The notes beneath the pieces were generated by a model. It was not told the DNA's origin. It saw only the letters and a program-made list of their open reading frames with translations, and searched no databases. This document shows positions 1-5,657 of a stretch of DNA of 5,694 nucleotides, piece by piece (positions within the stretch are counted from its first letter, which is position 1; each line of letters opens with the position of its first letter). Source of the stretch: an uncultured Clostridia bacterium (GTDB taxonomy: Bacteria > Bacillota_A > Clostridia > Christensenellales > Aristaeellaceae); the NCBI GenBank assembly GCA_946613955.1, contig CAMOGC010000107.1:1-5694 (forward strand), in the 5' to 3' direction. Both the position numbers and the translations under genes were made by a program.

Positions 1-103
1 CGGCCGGGTTGGCCGGGCGCGTCCTGTTCTCCGAAACGGTCCCTGTCACGGCCGGGTTGGCCGGGCGCGTCCTGTTCTCCGAAACGGTCCCTGTCACGGC
101 CGG
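1..103. repeat. 48-bp tandem repeat, two perfect copies plus 7 bp
   Basis: Positions 1-48 and 49-96 are identical, and 97-103 begins a third copy before diverging. Each unit starts with a small palindrome (CGGCC-GGGTT-GGCCG) and contains CCGAAACGG. The unit length is a multiple of three, and two minus-strand frames and one plus-strand frame stay open through it. No start codon with a ribosome site, or protein family, supports translation. The array reaches the window edge, so the true copy number is unknown. It lies downstream of the GH78 stop. Confidence 0.95.
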
Positions 104-116
104 CATTCCCCTGCCG
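101..116 (-). repeat. small hairpin 13 nt after the GH78 stop codon
   Basis: CGGCA (101-105) and TGCCG (112-116) form a 5-bp stem with a 6-nt loop, at the junction between the end of the rhamnosidase gene and the 48-bp repeats. No U-tract follows on the minus strand, so a terminator role is unproven. The arm overlaps the truncated third repeat copy. Confidence 0.3.
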
Positions 117-128
117 TCCTCTCGTCCC

Positions 129-2888
129 TTATTCCGTCTTCCATTTTATGGTGAAGAGCCGTTTCACACCCTCCTGCACCATGGGCGGGTTAAAGCCCCG
201 GAAGAACAGGGTCTGCAGATCCCGCATGCTGCTGTTCAGGAAGTCCGTTTCGTCCGATTGGATCAGCGCGTAGGCGGGCGGCAGATCCTCCTTCAGGATG
301 GCCAGGGCCTCCGGATCGTCCGCCATCTCGCCCAGGCGGGAATCCCATCCGTATTTCAGGCGGAAATCCCGCTCCGGCCGGTAGGTCCTCTCCCAGGATC
401 CCGCCCGCAGGGAGATCCTCTCCTCCGTTCCCGGCAGCCAGGCCTCGGCCTCCGCGCCGAAGGGAACATCAAAGCCCACCGTAATCTGTCCGTCCGGCAG
501 GATCTTCCACCGGGAGGCGAAGACGCCGCTGGCGGAACGGTAGGCGAACGCCATCTCGCCCAGCCGGCCCGTGACCTGGGGCGCCAGCAGCGCCTTGCGG
601 AAGCCGGGGGCCAGGGGCCGGATGCCCGCCAGGTCCCGATAAACGTATTCCATGACCGAGCCGTAGGCGTAGTGGTTCAGGCTGTTCATGCCCGTGCCGC
701 TGATATGCCCGTCGTCGAGCACCGAGTTCCACCGTTCCCAGATGGTGGTGGCGCCGAGATTGACGCAGTGCATCCATCCCGGATAGCCCTCCTGGAACAG
801 GAAGTAGGCCGCCAGATCCTCCAGGCCGTTCTCCGCCAGCACCCGGTTCATCATCGTCGCGCCGACGAAGCCGCCCCTGATATGGTAGCCGTCCTTGTAC
901 AGCCGGGTTTTCAGCCCCTCGATCACGCTTTCCCGCTTCCGATAGATGCCGAAATTCAGGCAGACCAGATAGGCCGTCTGGGTATCGACGCACAGCCGGC
1001 CGCCGGGGGCGAAATACTCGTCCAGCATGGCCGCGCGAACCTCCTCCGCCAGGCGGGCGAAATCCGCCGCCTCCTCCGCGTATCCGAGGATCTCCGCCGC
1101 CCGTGCCGTCTTTTTCGCCGAGGCGTGATAATAAGCGCTGGCGATGAAATAATCGTCCGTGCCGCCCTTCATGCTCTGGGGCGACATGCCGTCCTGGGCC
1201 AGCCAGTCGCCGAAATGGAAGCCGAAGTTCCACAGGCGCTTCCCGCCCCGCTCGTCGTCCTGCCGGCGGATCCACTGCACCCAGTCCCGCATCATGGGAT
1301 AGTCTTCCCGCAGATCCGCCTCGCTCCCGTAGACCTCATACAGGGTCATGGGCAGGAAGGTCGCCACGTCTCCCCAGACGCTGGAGCCCGCCGGCATGCC
1401 CCCCAGATTCGGCAGGTAATTGGCGATGGCGCCGCCGCGGCGCTTCTGGTCCAGCCGCAGATCCCGCAGGAACTTCCGATAGAAGGCCCGGGTGTCCATC
1501 TGGTAGCAGGCGGTAGGCGAAAAGACCTGGGCGTCCCCGGTCCACCCCAGGCGCTCGTCCCGCTGGGGACAGTCCGTCGGCATATCCAGGAAATTGCTCC
1601 GCTGGCCCCAGAGGGTATTCAGATACAGCCGGTTCAGCTTCGCGTCCGGGGTCACCAGGCTGCAGGCCTCCTGCAGATCCGAATAGACCACCCGGCCCCG
1701 GAAAGCGTCCTCGGAGACCTCTCCCGGCCATCCGGCGACCCGGACATAGCGGAAGCCGAAGAAGGTAAAGTGCGCCCGCACCGTTTCCCTCCGCCCGTCG
1801 GAAACGTAGATCATCTGCGCCTTCGCCGAGCGGTAATTCTCGTTGTAGAAGTTTCCGTCCTGCAGAATCTCCCCGTGATCGAGGACGATCCGGGTGCCCG
1901 CGGGGAAATCCGCGTCATATTCGATATATCCCACGAAATTCTGGCCCATATCCAGCACGGTTTCCCCCGCCGGCGTATGGATGACCCGCACGACCCTCAG
2001 CGTGTCCTTGACGATGACCGGCAGGCTCATCCGGTCCGCCAGGGGTTCCCGGTCGGCGGGTCCCAGCACCCGGGCGGGCTTTTCCGGGTTTACCTTCCCC
2101 TGCCAGAGCAGGCGGTTCAGGTTTTCCCCGTCATAGATGTCGGTGGCCTCGAAATCGCTCCCCCGATACCGCCAGCTTCCGTCCGTTCCCAGGACGGTTT
2201 CCTCCCCGTCCTCCGCCGTCACGCGCAGCTCCGCCAGGGCGGAAAAGCGGTCGCCGAAGATCGCGCGCCTTCCCTCGTAACCCAGCCGGCCCTTATACCA
2301 TCCGTTGCCGCAGAAGATCTCCAGCCGGTTTTCTCCCTTCCGCAGCAGGGCGGATACGTCATAGGTCTGGACCTGTACCAGCTCCCGGTAATCCGTGAAT
2401 CCGGGCATCAACGTCTCCCCGCCGATCTTCTCCCCGTTCAGGAACGCCTCATACAGCCCCAGCCCGGTCACATAGATCCGCGCCCGCGCCGCCGGCTTTT
2501 CCAGGGTAAAATCGCGGAAAAACACCGGATGGAAGCCGTCCTCCGGCGCCGTGCCGATCCACTGGGCCTGCCAGGGCTCGTCCCTTTTCCCGGTTTCGAA
2601 GAAGGCCGTGCCCTCGGCGCTGTCGCCTCCGTCCCCGGTAACGGAAACCCGGACATAATACCGCGTCCGGGGCTTCAGGGGAAAAGCCGCCTCCGTCCCC
2701 AGGGAGGAGAGCGACCCGCGCCTTTCCCAGACCGGGGCGGCAAAGCTTTCGTCCTCCGCGATGGTGACCTGTTCCATCGCGGGGCCCAGGCTGGCCGTCT
2801 CCCCGACCCGCCAGGAGACGGAAACGAAGGGAAAATCGTATCCGATGGGATGCTCAATCCCGTTGATCCTGATATCCTGAATGACCAT
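129..2888 (-). CDS. alpha-L-rhamnosidase, glycoside hydrolase family 78
   Basis: This 919-residue enzyme should hydrolyse terminal non-reducing alpha-L-rhamnose from oligosaccharides or plant glycosides by an inverting mechanism. The domain order is typical of GH78: an N-terminal Ig-like segment (about 1-100), a jelly-roll Bac_rhamnosid_N domain (about 105-280, with YVTGLGLYEAFLNGEKIG), a beta-sandwich (about 300-405, with ETVLDMGQNFVGY), the (alpha/alpha)6 barrel (about 408-755) and a C-terminal beta domain (about 757-845). The barrel has the signature DCPQRDERLGWTGDA (439-453), with E445 the expected general acid and W449 and D452 in the sugar site. It also has TTIWERW, with E718 the expected base. 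SVWGDV (503-508) and FGDWLA (559-564) are further family motifs. Residues about 853-919 form a predicted helical tail beyond the usual end. No signal peptide is seen, so it acts on imported substrate. The stop is TAA at 129-131. The start rests on a strong ribosome site. Confidence 0.96.
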   Translation of the reverse strand: MVIQDIRINGIEHPIGYDFPFVSVSWRVGETASLGPAMEQVTIAEDESFAAPVWERRGSLSSLGTEAAFPLKPRTRYYVRVSVTGDGGDSAEGTAFFETGKRDEPWQAQWIGTAPEDGFHPVFFRDFTLEKPAARARIYVTGLGLYEAFLNGEKIGGETLMPGFTDYRELVQVQTYDVSALLRKGENRLEIFCGNGWYKGRLGYEGRRAIFGDRFSALAELRVTAEDGEETVLGTDGSWRYRGSDFEATDIYDGENLNRLLWQGKVNPEKPARVLGPADREPLADRMSLPVIVKDTLRVVRVIHTPAGETVLDMGQNFVGYIEYDADFPAGTRIVLDHGEILQDGNFYNENYRSAKAQMIYVSDGRRETVRAHFTFFGFRYVRVAGWPGEVSEDAFRGRVVYSDLQEACSLVTPDAKLNRLYLNTLWGQRSNFLDMPTDCPQRDERLGWTGDAQVFSPTACYQMDTRAFYRKFLRDLRLDQKRRGGAIANYLPNLGGMPAGSSVWGDVATFLPMTLYEVYGSEADLREDYPMMRDWVQWIRRQDDERGGKRLWNFGFHFGDWLAQDGMSPQSMKGGTDDYFIASAYYHASAKKTARAAEILGYAEEAADFARLAEEVRAAMLDEYFAPGGRLCVDTQTAYLVCLNFGIYRKRESVIEGLKTRLYKDGYHIRGGFVGATMMNRVLAENGLEDLAAYFLFQEGYPGWMHCVNLGATTIWERWNSVLDDGHISGTGMNSLNHYAYGSVMEYVYRDLAGIRPLAPGFRKALLAPQVTGRLGEMAFAYRSASGVFASRWKILPDGQITVGFDVPFGAEAEAWLPGTEERISLRAGSWERTYRPERDFRLKYGWDSRLGEMADDPEALAILKEDLPPAYALIQSDETDFLNSSMRDLQTLFFRGFNPPMVQEGVKRLFTIKWKTE

Positions 2889-2895
2889 GCCGCTT

Positions 2896-2902
2896 TCCTC
2901 CC
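2896..2902 (-). promoter_or_regulatory. Shine-Dalgarno site of the GH78 gene
   Basis: The minus strand reads GGGAGGA followed by AAGCGGC and ATG, giving ideal spacing. It decides the GH78 start at 2888. The longer in-frame alternative begins at a GTG (2937-2939) inside the duplicated GH3 tail. Confidence 0.85.
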
Positions 2903-2918
2903 GCGCGCTGTTCCGTTT

Positions 2919-2993
2919 TTTTACAGCCTCGTGTCCCACCGGCCGCAGAAGACCGTCTCCTCCGCCTTCCCCCGGAAGGGGCTCCGGCCGGCG
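2919..2993. repeat. 75-bp direct repeat, displaced copy in the spacer
   Basis: This segment is identical, base for base, to 3026-3100, the last 25 codons or so of the GH3 gene with its TAA. The two copies are 107 bp apart, start to start, with 32 bp between them. On the minus strand this copy would read AGRSPF...DTRL and a stop, but no GH3 catalytic sequence precedes it. Beyond the repeat the five next-upstream codons each differ by one base from the true gene (10 of 15 bases match), after which similarity fades. It is a gene-tail duplication, a remnant of a lost second GH3 gene, or an assembly error. Confidence 0.95.
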
Positions 2994-3025
2994 GTCTGTT
3001 TCCCGGCTCCTCCGCCCCGATCCTG

Positions 3026-3100
3026 TTTTACAGCCTCGTGTCCCACCGGCCGCAGAAGACCGTCTCCTCCGCCTTCCCCCGGAAGGGGCTCCGGCCGGCG
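3026..3100. repeat. 75-bp direct repeat, parental copy in the GH3 3' end
   Basis: This copy carries the functional C-terminus and TAA stop of the GH3 gene, so it is probably the source. It contains a 6-bp, 3-nt-loop palindrome (CCTTCC-CCC-GGAAGG at 3072-3086), also present in the other copy at 2965-2979. An outer 7-bp inverted repeat, CCGGCCG with CGGCCGG, lies at 3046-3052/3092-3098 here and at 2939-2945/2985-2991 in the copy. Confidence 0.95.
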
Positions 3101-4773
3101 ATCTTTTCCGCCGCGGCCCGGATGTTCTCCCGGCAGGGGCTGTAGGCGTTGATAAACGTATGAATATTGGCCAGATCCGCCAGATGGTTGGTATAGTTGA
3201 GGCTCACCCCGACGGTGGGCACCTCCTCGTTATACCAGGTCATCTCCATGCTGTGGCCGCTGGACCAGCTGAGCCGCTCCACGTTCCGCTGGGCGTAGCC
3301 CTTGATGTTCACAAAAACGAACACGACGTCGTATTTGGCCCGGAAATCCTCCCGCCGCCCGGGCTGCATCATCCGGACGAAGTTCATGGGATTTACCCCG
3401 TTTTGGACCTCCAGGTCATAGAAGCTGGGACACTGCTCGACCCGGAAGCCGACCCGCTCCAGCTCCTCGGCGATGATTCCCCGTACCGGGTCGCCCGCGT
3501 AGGCCTTGGAATTGGGCGTGCTCTGGACGTAAACCAGCAGCGCCCGCTTCCCTTCGGGGTTCATGGGCAGCAGCTTCCGCGTATCCTTGACCAGGGTCAC
3601 CCCCGCCTCCGCCGCCTGCGCGGTAAAGGCCTTCAGTTCCGGCGAGCCGATGGCCTTCAGCCCCTCCGCCTTCGGGAAGCGGACGTTTTCGTCCATCAGG
3701 CGCAGATGGGCCTTCAGGCCCAGAATCCGCCGCAGCGCGTCCTCCAGCCGCTCCTCCGTGATGATGCCCTTCTCGTATCCGGCGCGCATGTAGCCCAGGT
3801 CTTCCTCGAAATCGTTGGCGAACAGGAACATGTCGCATCCGGCGGCGATGGCCCGGGGAACCGCCTCGCTGCGCTTCATGATCCCGGCCATGCCGATCAT
3901 GTGGGAGGCGTCGGAGATGATCAGGCCGTTGAAGCCCATCTCCTTCCGCAGAAGATCCTGCAGCAGCTCCGGGGACAGGGTGGCGGGCATGATTTCCGCG
4001 TCGGTCATCCCCGGGCGGAAGCTCCGGCTCATCCGCGGCAGGGAAATCTGCCCCGTCATGATCGTCTCCAGCCCGTCCTCGATCAGGGCGCGGTATACCT
4101 TTCCGTAGGTCGCCCGCCAGGCCTCCGGCTCGCATTCGTTGACCGCCGGGGAGTTATGGGGATCCAGCTCGTCCCATCCGTCCCCGGGAAAATGCTTGCA
4201 GGTACAGGCCATATGGGGATTGGCGTCCTTGATGCCCCGGATATAGGCCCGGACGTTTTCGGTGACCTTCTCCGCGTTCCCGCCGAAGGAGCGGGTATTG
4301 ACGATGGTGTTGCGCCAGTTGAGATACAGATCCGCCACGGGGTTGAACATCCAGTTGACGCCGATGGCCGAGGCCTCCTTCCCGGCGGCGTAGCCCATGT
4401 GGTAGGCGGTCTCCGTTCCCTCCGAGGCGCCCGCCTCCGCGGCGGTGGCGACGAAGGTGCCCTCCTTCGGCAGCACGCCGTTTCCGCCCTCGTCGCAGTT
4501 GCCGGCGATCAGAACCGGGATTTTGCTGCATTTCTGGAACAGGGTGTTCTGGCGGAAAACGGTTTCCGCGTCCCCGCCCTGCCAGCGCATGCCGCCGGGG
4601 CGGGCGGAGGTCATAAGCGCCTGGATTTGCTTCTCATCGGCTCCCGGCACGGGCTTGAGCAGCACAAAGAGCTGGCTCAGCTTTTCCTCCAGCGTCATCC
4701 CCGCCAGGGTCTCCTCCACCCATTTTTCCTCTTCCTCCGACAGGAAGAAAGGCTTCGCCTTCAGATCCACCAT
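3028..4773 (-). CDS. family GH3 glycosidase, NagZ-like (beta-N-acetylhexosaminidase or beta-glucosidase; possibly phosphorylase)
   Basis: This 581-residue cytoplasmic protein should cleave a terminal beta-linked sugar. The N-terminal GH3 barrel spans about 25-355: MTLEEKLSQLF (26-36), CDEGGNG (93-99), NPVADL (144-149), NTRSFGG (159-165), KHFPGDG (193-199), PATLS (263-267) and ISDAS (286-290), with D288 the expected nucleophile. D204-x-H206 just after KHFPGDG matches the Asp-His acid/base dyad of NagZ-type enzymes. The C-terminal alpha/beta domain (about 375-581) ends in FCGRWDTRL, an ending I recall from clostridial members. The start at 4773 has AGGAG 9 nt upstream; further in-frame upstream sequence is arginine-rich and looks untranslated. 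The stop is TAA at 3028-3030. No signal peptide is seen. The exact substrate cannot be read from sequence: N-acetylhexosaminidase, beta-glucosidase and retaining phosphorylase all remain possible. Its last 75 bp are repeated perfectly in the following spacer. Confidence 0.88.
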   Translation of the reverse strand: MVDLKAKPFFLSEEEEKWVEETLAGMTLEEKLSQLFVLLKPVPGADEKQIQALMTSARPGGMRWQGGDAETVFRQNTLFQKCSKIPVLIAGNCDEGGNGVLPKEGTFVATAAEAGASEGTETAYHMGYAAGKEASAIGVNWMFNPVADLYLNWRNTIVNTRSFGGNAEKVTENVRAYIRGIKDANPHMACTCKHFPGDGWDELDPHNSPAVNECEPEAWRATYGKVYRALIEDGLETIMTGQISLPRMSRSFRPGMTDAEIMPATLSPELLQDLLRKEMGFNGLIISDASHMIGMAGIMKRSEAVPRAIAAGCDMFLFANDFEEDLGYMRAGYEKGIITEERLEDALRRILGLKAHLRLMDENVRFPKAEGLKAIGSPELKAFTAQAAEAGVTLVKDTRKLLPMNPEGKRALLVYVQSTPNSKAYAGDPVRGIIAEELERVGFRVEQCPSFYDLEVQNGVNPMNFVRMMQPGRREDFRAKYDVVFVFVNIKGYAQRNVERLSWSSGHSMEMTWYNEEVPTVGVSLNYTNHLADLANIHTFINAYSPCRENIRAAAEKIAGRSPFRGKAEETVFCGRWDTRL

Positions 4774-4782
4774 GTTCCCGCG

Positions 4783-4787
4783 CTCCT
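4783..4787 (-). promoter_or_regulatory. Shine-Dalgarno site of the GH3 gene
   Basis: The minus strand reads GAGAGGAG, and its AGGAG core is 9 nt before the ATG at 4773. It supports starting the GH3 protein at MVDLKAKPFF rather than at an ATG 150 nt further upstream. Confidence 0.75.
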
Positions 4788-4810
4788 CTCGTTGTTTTGT
4801 CCGTCCCTCC

Positions 4811-4852
4811 GGCTTCCGGAAGGCTTCCGGCCTCCGGTGGGCCCGCTTCCGG
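4811..4852. repeat. clustered GGCTTCCGG words with a small palindrome
   Basis: GGCTTCCGG occurs at 4811-4819 and 4822-4830, and CGCTTCCGG at 4844-4852. The first two flank a palindrome: CCGGAAG (4816-4822) and CTTCCGG (4824-4830) around a single base. The cluster lies 38-79 nt upstream of the GH3 start codon. It may be a weak regulatory or structural element, or simple-sequence drift in GC-rich spacer DNA. Confidence 0.4.
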
Positions 4853-4925
4853 CTCTGCTGAGGCCCCCGTCCCGCTCTTCTGGGCTGCCCTCCCGCTCTC
4901 CGGGCCCTTCGGCAGGCTCCCACCC

Positions 4926-4959
4926 GCGGGCCGGCCGCGTATCCCGGAATCCGGCCCGC
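4926..4959 (-). repeat. 9-bp inverted repeat downstream of pgmB
   Basis: GCGGGCCGG at 4926-4934 pairs perfectly with CCGGCCCGC at 4951-4959 across a 16-nt loop. In the pgmB transcript this all-GC hairpin begins 18 nt after the stop codon. No U-run follows, so it is not a canonical factor-independent terminator. It could protect a pgmB 3' end from exonucleases, pause RNA polymerase, or be chance in GC-rich DNA. Confidence 0.45.
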
Positions 4960-4977
4960 CGCTCCTCTTCCGCTTTC

Positions 4978-5622
4978 TCAGGCCTGCTCCGCCACGGTCA
5001 GCAGCTCGCCGAAAGATTTCAGGTTCCAGTCCCCGGCGCCCTTGTCCGACGCGTCTCCCAGGCAGGCGACCCGCATGCCGGCCGCGTGCCCCGCCTGCGC
5101 TCCGGACACCGCGTCCTCGACGACGATGCAGCTTTCCGCCGGCAGCCCCAGAAACTCCGCCGCCTTGAGGAACACCTCGGGGTCGGGCTTGGAGCGGGTA
5201 ATGTTGTTCCCGTCGGACACCGCGTCGAAATAGCCCTTCAGGCCGATCCGCTCGAGGATGAAGGGGGTGTTTTTCGAGGAGGAGCCGATGGCCAGCTTCA
5301 GGCCCCTGGCCCGCAGCGCGTCCAGGGTGGCGCGGACCTCGTCGGACAGATCCTTTTCCGACATCAGCCCCAGGGATTCCCGATAAATCCCGTTCTTCCG
5401 CTCCGCCAGCTCCCGCTTCTTCTCATCCGTCAGGGCCGGGCCCGGATTCTTTTCCAGGATGATCTCCAGGCTTTCCATCCGGCTTACGCCCCGCAGCCGG
5501 TTGTTGACCGTCCGGTCAAAGGGAATGCCCATCTCGTCGGCGATCGTCTTCCACGCCAGATAGTGATATTCGTCCGTAAAGCAGATGACCCCGTCCAGGT
5601 CGAAAATGATTCCTTTCAGCAT
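4978..5622 (-). CDS. pgmB: beta-phosphoglucomutase (HAD superfamily)
   Basis: This 214-residue cytoplasmic enzyme should interconvert beta-D-glucose 1-phosphate and glucose 6-phosphate, feeding the product of inverting sugar phosphorylases into glycolysis. The N-terminal HAD motif FDLDGV supplies nucleophile D8 and acid/base D10. T16 and H20 follow in TDEYHYLAW. The helical cap (about 15-90) has GVSR with R48 and ERKN with K76. HAD motif II is GSSSKN (S114-K117), motif III is K145 in SKPDP, and motif IV is the metal-binding pair E169-D170 in VVEDAVSG. These line up almost position for position with the Lactococcus lactis enzyme as I recall it, so specificity is better supported than for a generic HAD phosphatase. 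The start was chosen because GGGGAG sits 6 nt before ATG 5622. An in-frame ATG at 5661 would add 13 poorly conserved residues. The stop is TGA at 4978-4980. The usual partner, a sugar phosphorylase, is not in the window and may lie upstream. Confidence 0.93.
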   Translation of the reverse strand: MLKGIIFDLDGVICFTDEYHYLAWKTIADEMGIPFDRTVNNRLRGVSRMESLEIILEKNPGPALTDEKKRELAERKNGIYRESLGLMSEKDLSDEVRATLDALRARGLKLAIGSSSKNTPFILERIGLKGYFDAVSDGNNITRSKPDPEVFLKAAEFLGLPAESCIVVEDAVSGAQAGHAAGMRVACLGDASDKGAGDWNLKSFGELLTVAEQA

Positions 5623-5628
5623 TTCGTA

Positions 5629-5634
5629 CTCCCC
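5629..5634 (-). promoter_or_regulatory. Shine-Dalgarno site of pgmB
   Basis: GGGGAG on the minus strand lies 6 nt before the ATG at 5622. It favours that start over the in-frame ATG at 5661, which has no comparable purine-rich block at the right distance. Confidence 0.75.
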
Positions 5635-5657
5635 TTCTTGTTCGCGGCCAGGCCGCT

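Larger units (their letters stand above)
2889..3027. other. 139-bp spacer between GH3 and GH78 genes
   Basis: The spacer consists of 32 bp after the GH3 stop, the 75-bp repeat of the GH3 tail, then about 30 bp with the GH78 ribosome site. On the minus strand a run of seven A residues (2916-2922) ends the repeat region. It is flanked by GCTGT/ACAGC arms (2923-2927 and 2907-2911), a weak 5-bp hairpin just before the ribosome site. No promoter or terminator was recognised, so read-through from the GH3 gene is plausible. Confidence 0.6.
4774..4977. other. 204-bp GC-rich intergenic spacer between pgmB and GH3 gene
   Basis: No convincing gene is seen. The minus-strand frame continuous with the GH3 gene is open here, but it encodes an arginine-, proline- and glycine-rich sequence typical of untranslated GC-rich DNA. 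The spacer holds a 9-bp inverted repeat near the pgmB stop, repeated GGCTTCCGG words nearer the GH3 gene, and an imperfect direct repeat around 4866-4905. There is no AT-rich -10-like element and no T-tract after a hairpin on the minus strand. It could be a processed operon spacer or contain an unrecognised promoter. Confidence 0.6.

Noticed and set aside
1..103. CRISPR array at the left edge
   Set aside because: The 48-bp units are directly adjacent with no unique spacers between them, so this is a plain tandem repeat.
469..1275. A minus-strand frame of about 270 codons inside the rhamnosidase gene
   Set aside because: It is an out-of-frame shadow of GH78, rich in Gly, Arg and Pro, with no recognisable family.
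2907..2927. Factor-independent terminator at the A/T run before the rhamnosidase gene
   Set aside because: The seven-base run is A on the transcribed-sense minus strand and sits in the loop of a 5-bp stem. It reads as T only on the plus strand, where no gene is supported.
2919..3100. Insertion-sequence ends or phage attachment-site duplication
   Set aside because: Only 32 bp separate the 75-bp repeats, with no transposase, integrase or tRNA gene. The repeat is plainly derived from the GH3 coding end.
9..3152. A plus-strand open frame of over 1000 codons opposite the rhamnosidase gene
   Set aside because: It runs antisense to a convincing GH78 gene and into the GH3 end. Its translation is low-complexity, rich in Arg, Pro, Gly, Leu and His, with no domain. 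Long antisense frames arise when GC-rich codons leave few stops; it starts in the 48-bp repeat without a ribosome site.
3416..4531. Minus-strand frames (3416-4135 and 4154-4531) inside the GH3 gene
   Set aside because: They are shifted-frame shadows of the GH3 coding sequence, with compositional bias and no motifs. The GH3 frame itself is intact with ordered motifs, so no frameshift is indicated.
4774..4923. A 50-residue N-terminal extension of the GH3 protein
   Set aside because: The extension is arginine-rich and resembles neither a signal peptide nor GH3 sequence. The ATG at 4773 has a good ribosome site and begins where homologues usually begin.
4797..5233. Plus-strand frames opposite pgmB and the GC-rich spacer
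   Set aside because: Their translations are Pro-, Arg- and Ser-rich, have no convincing ribosome site, and lie antisense to a well-supported pgmB.
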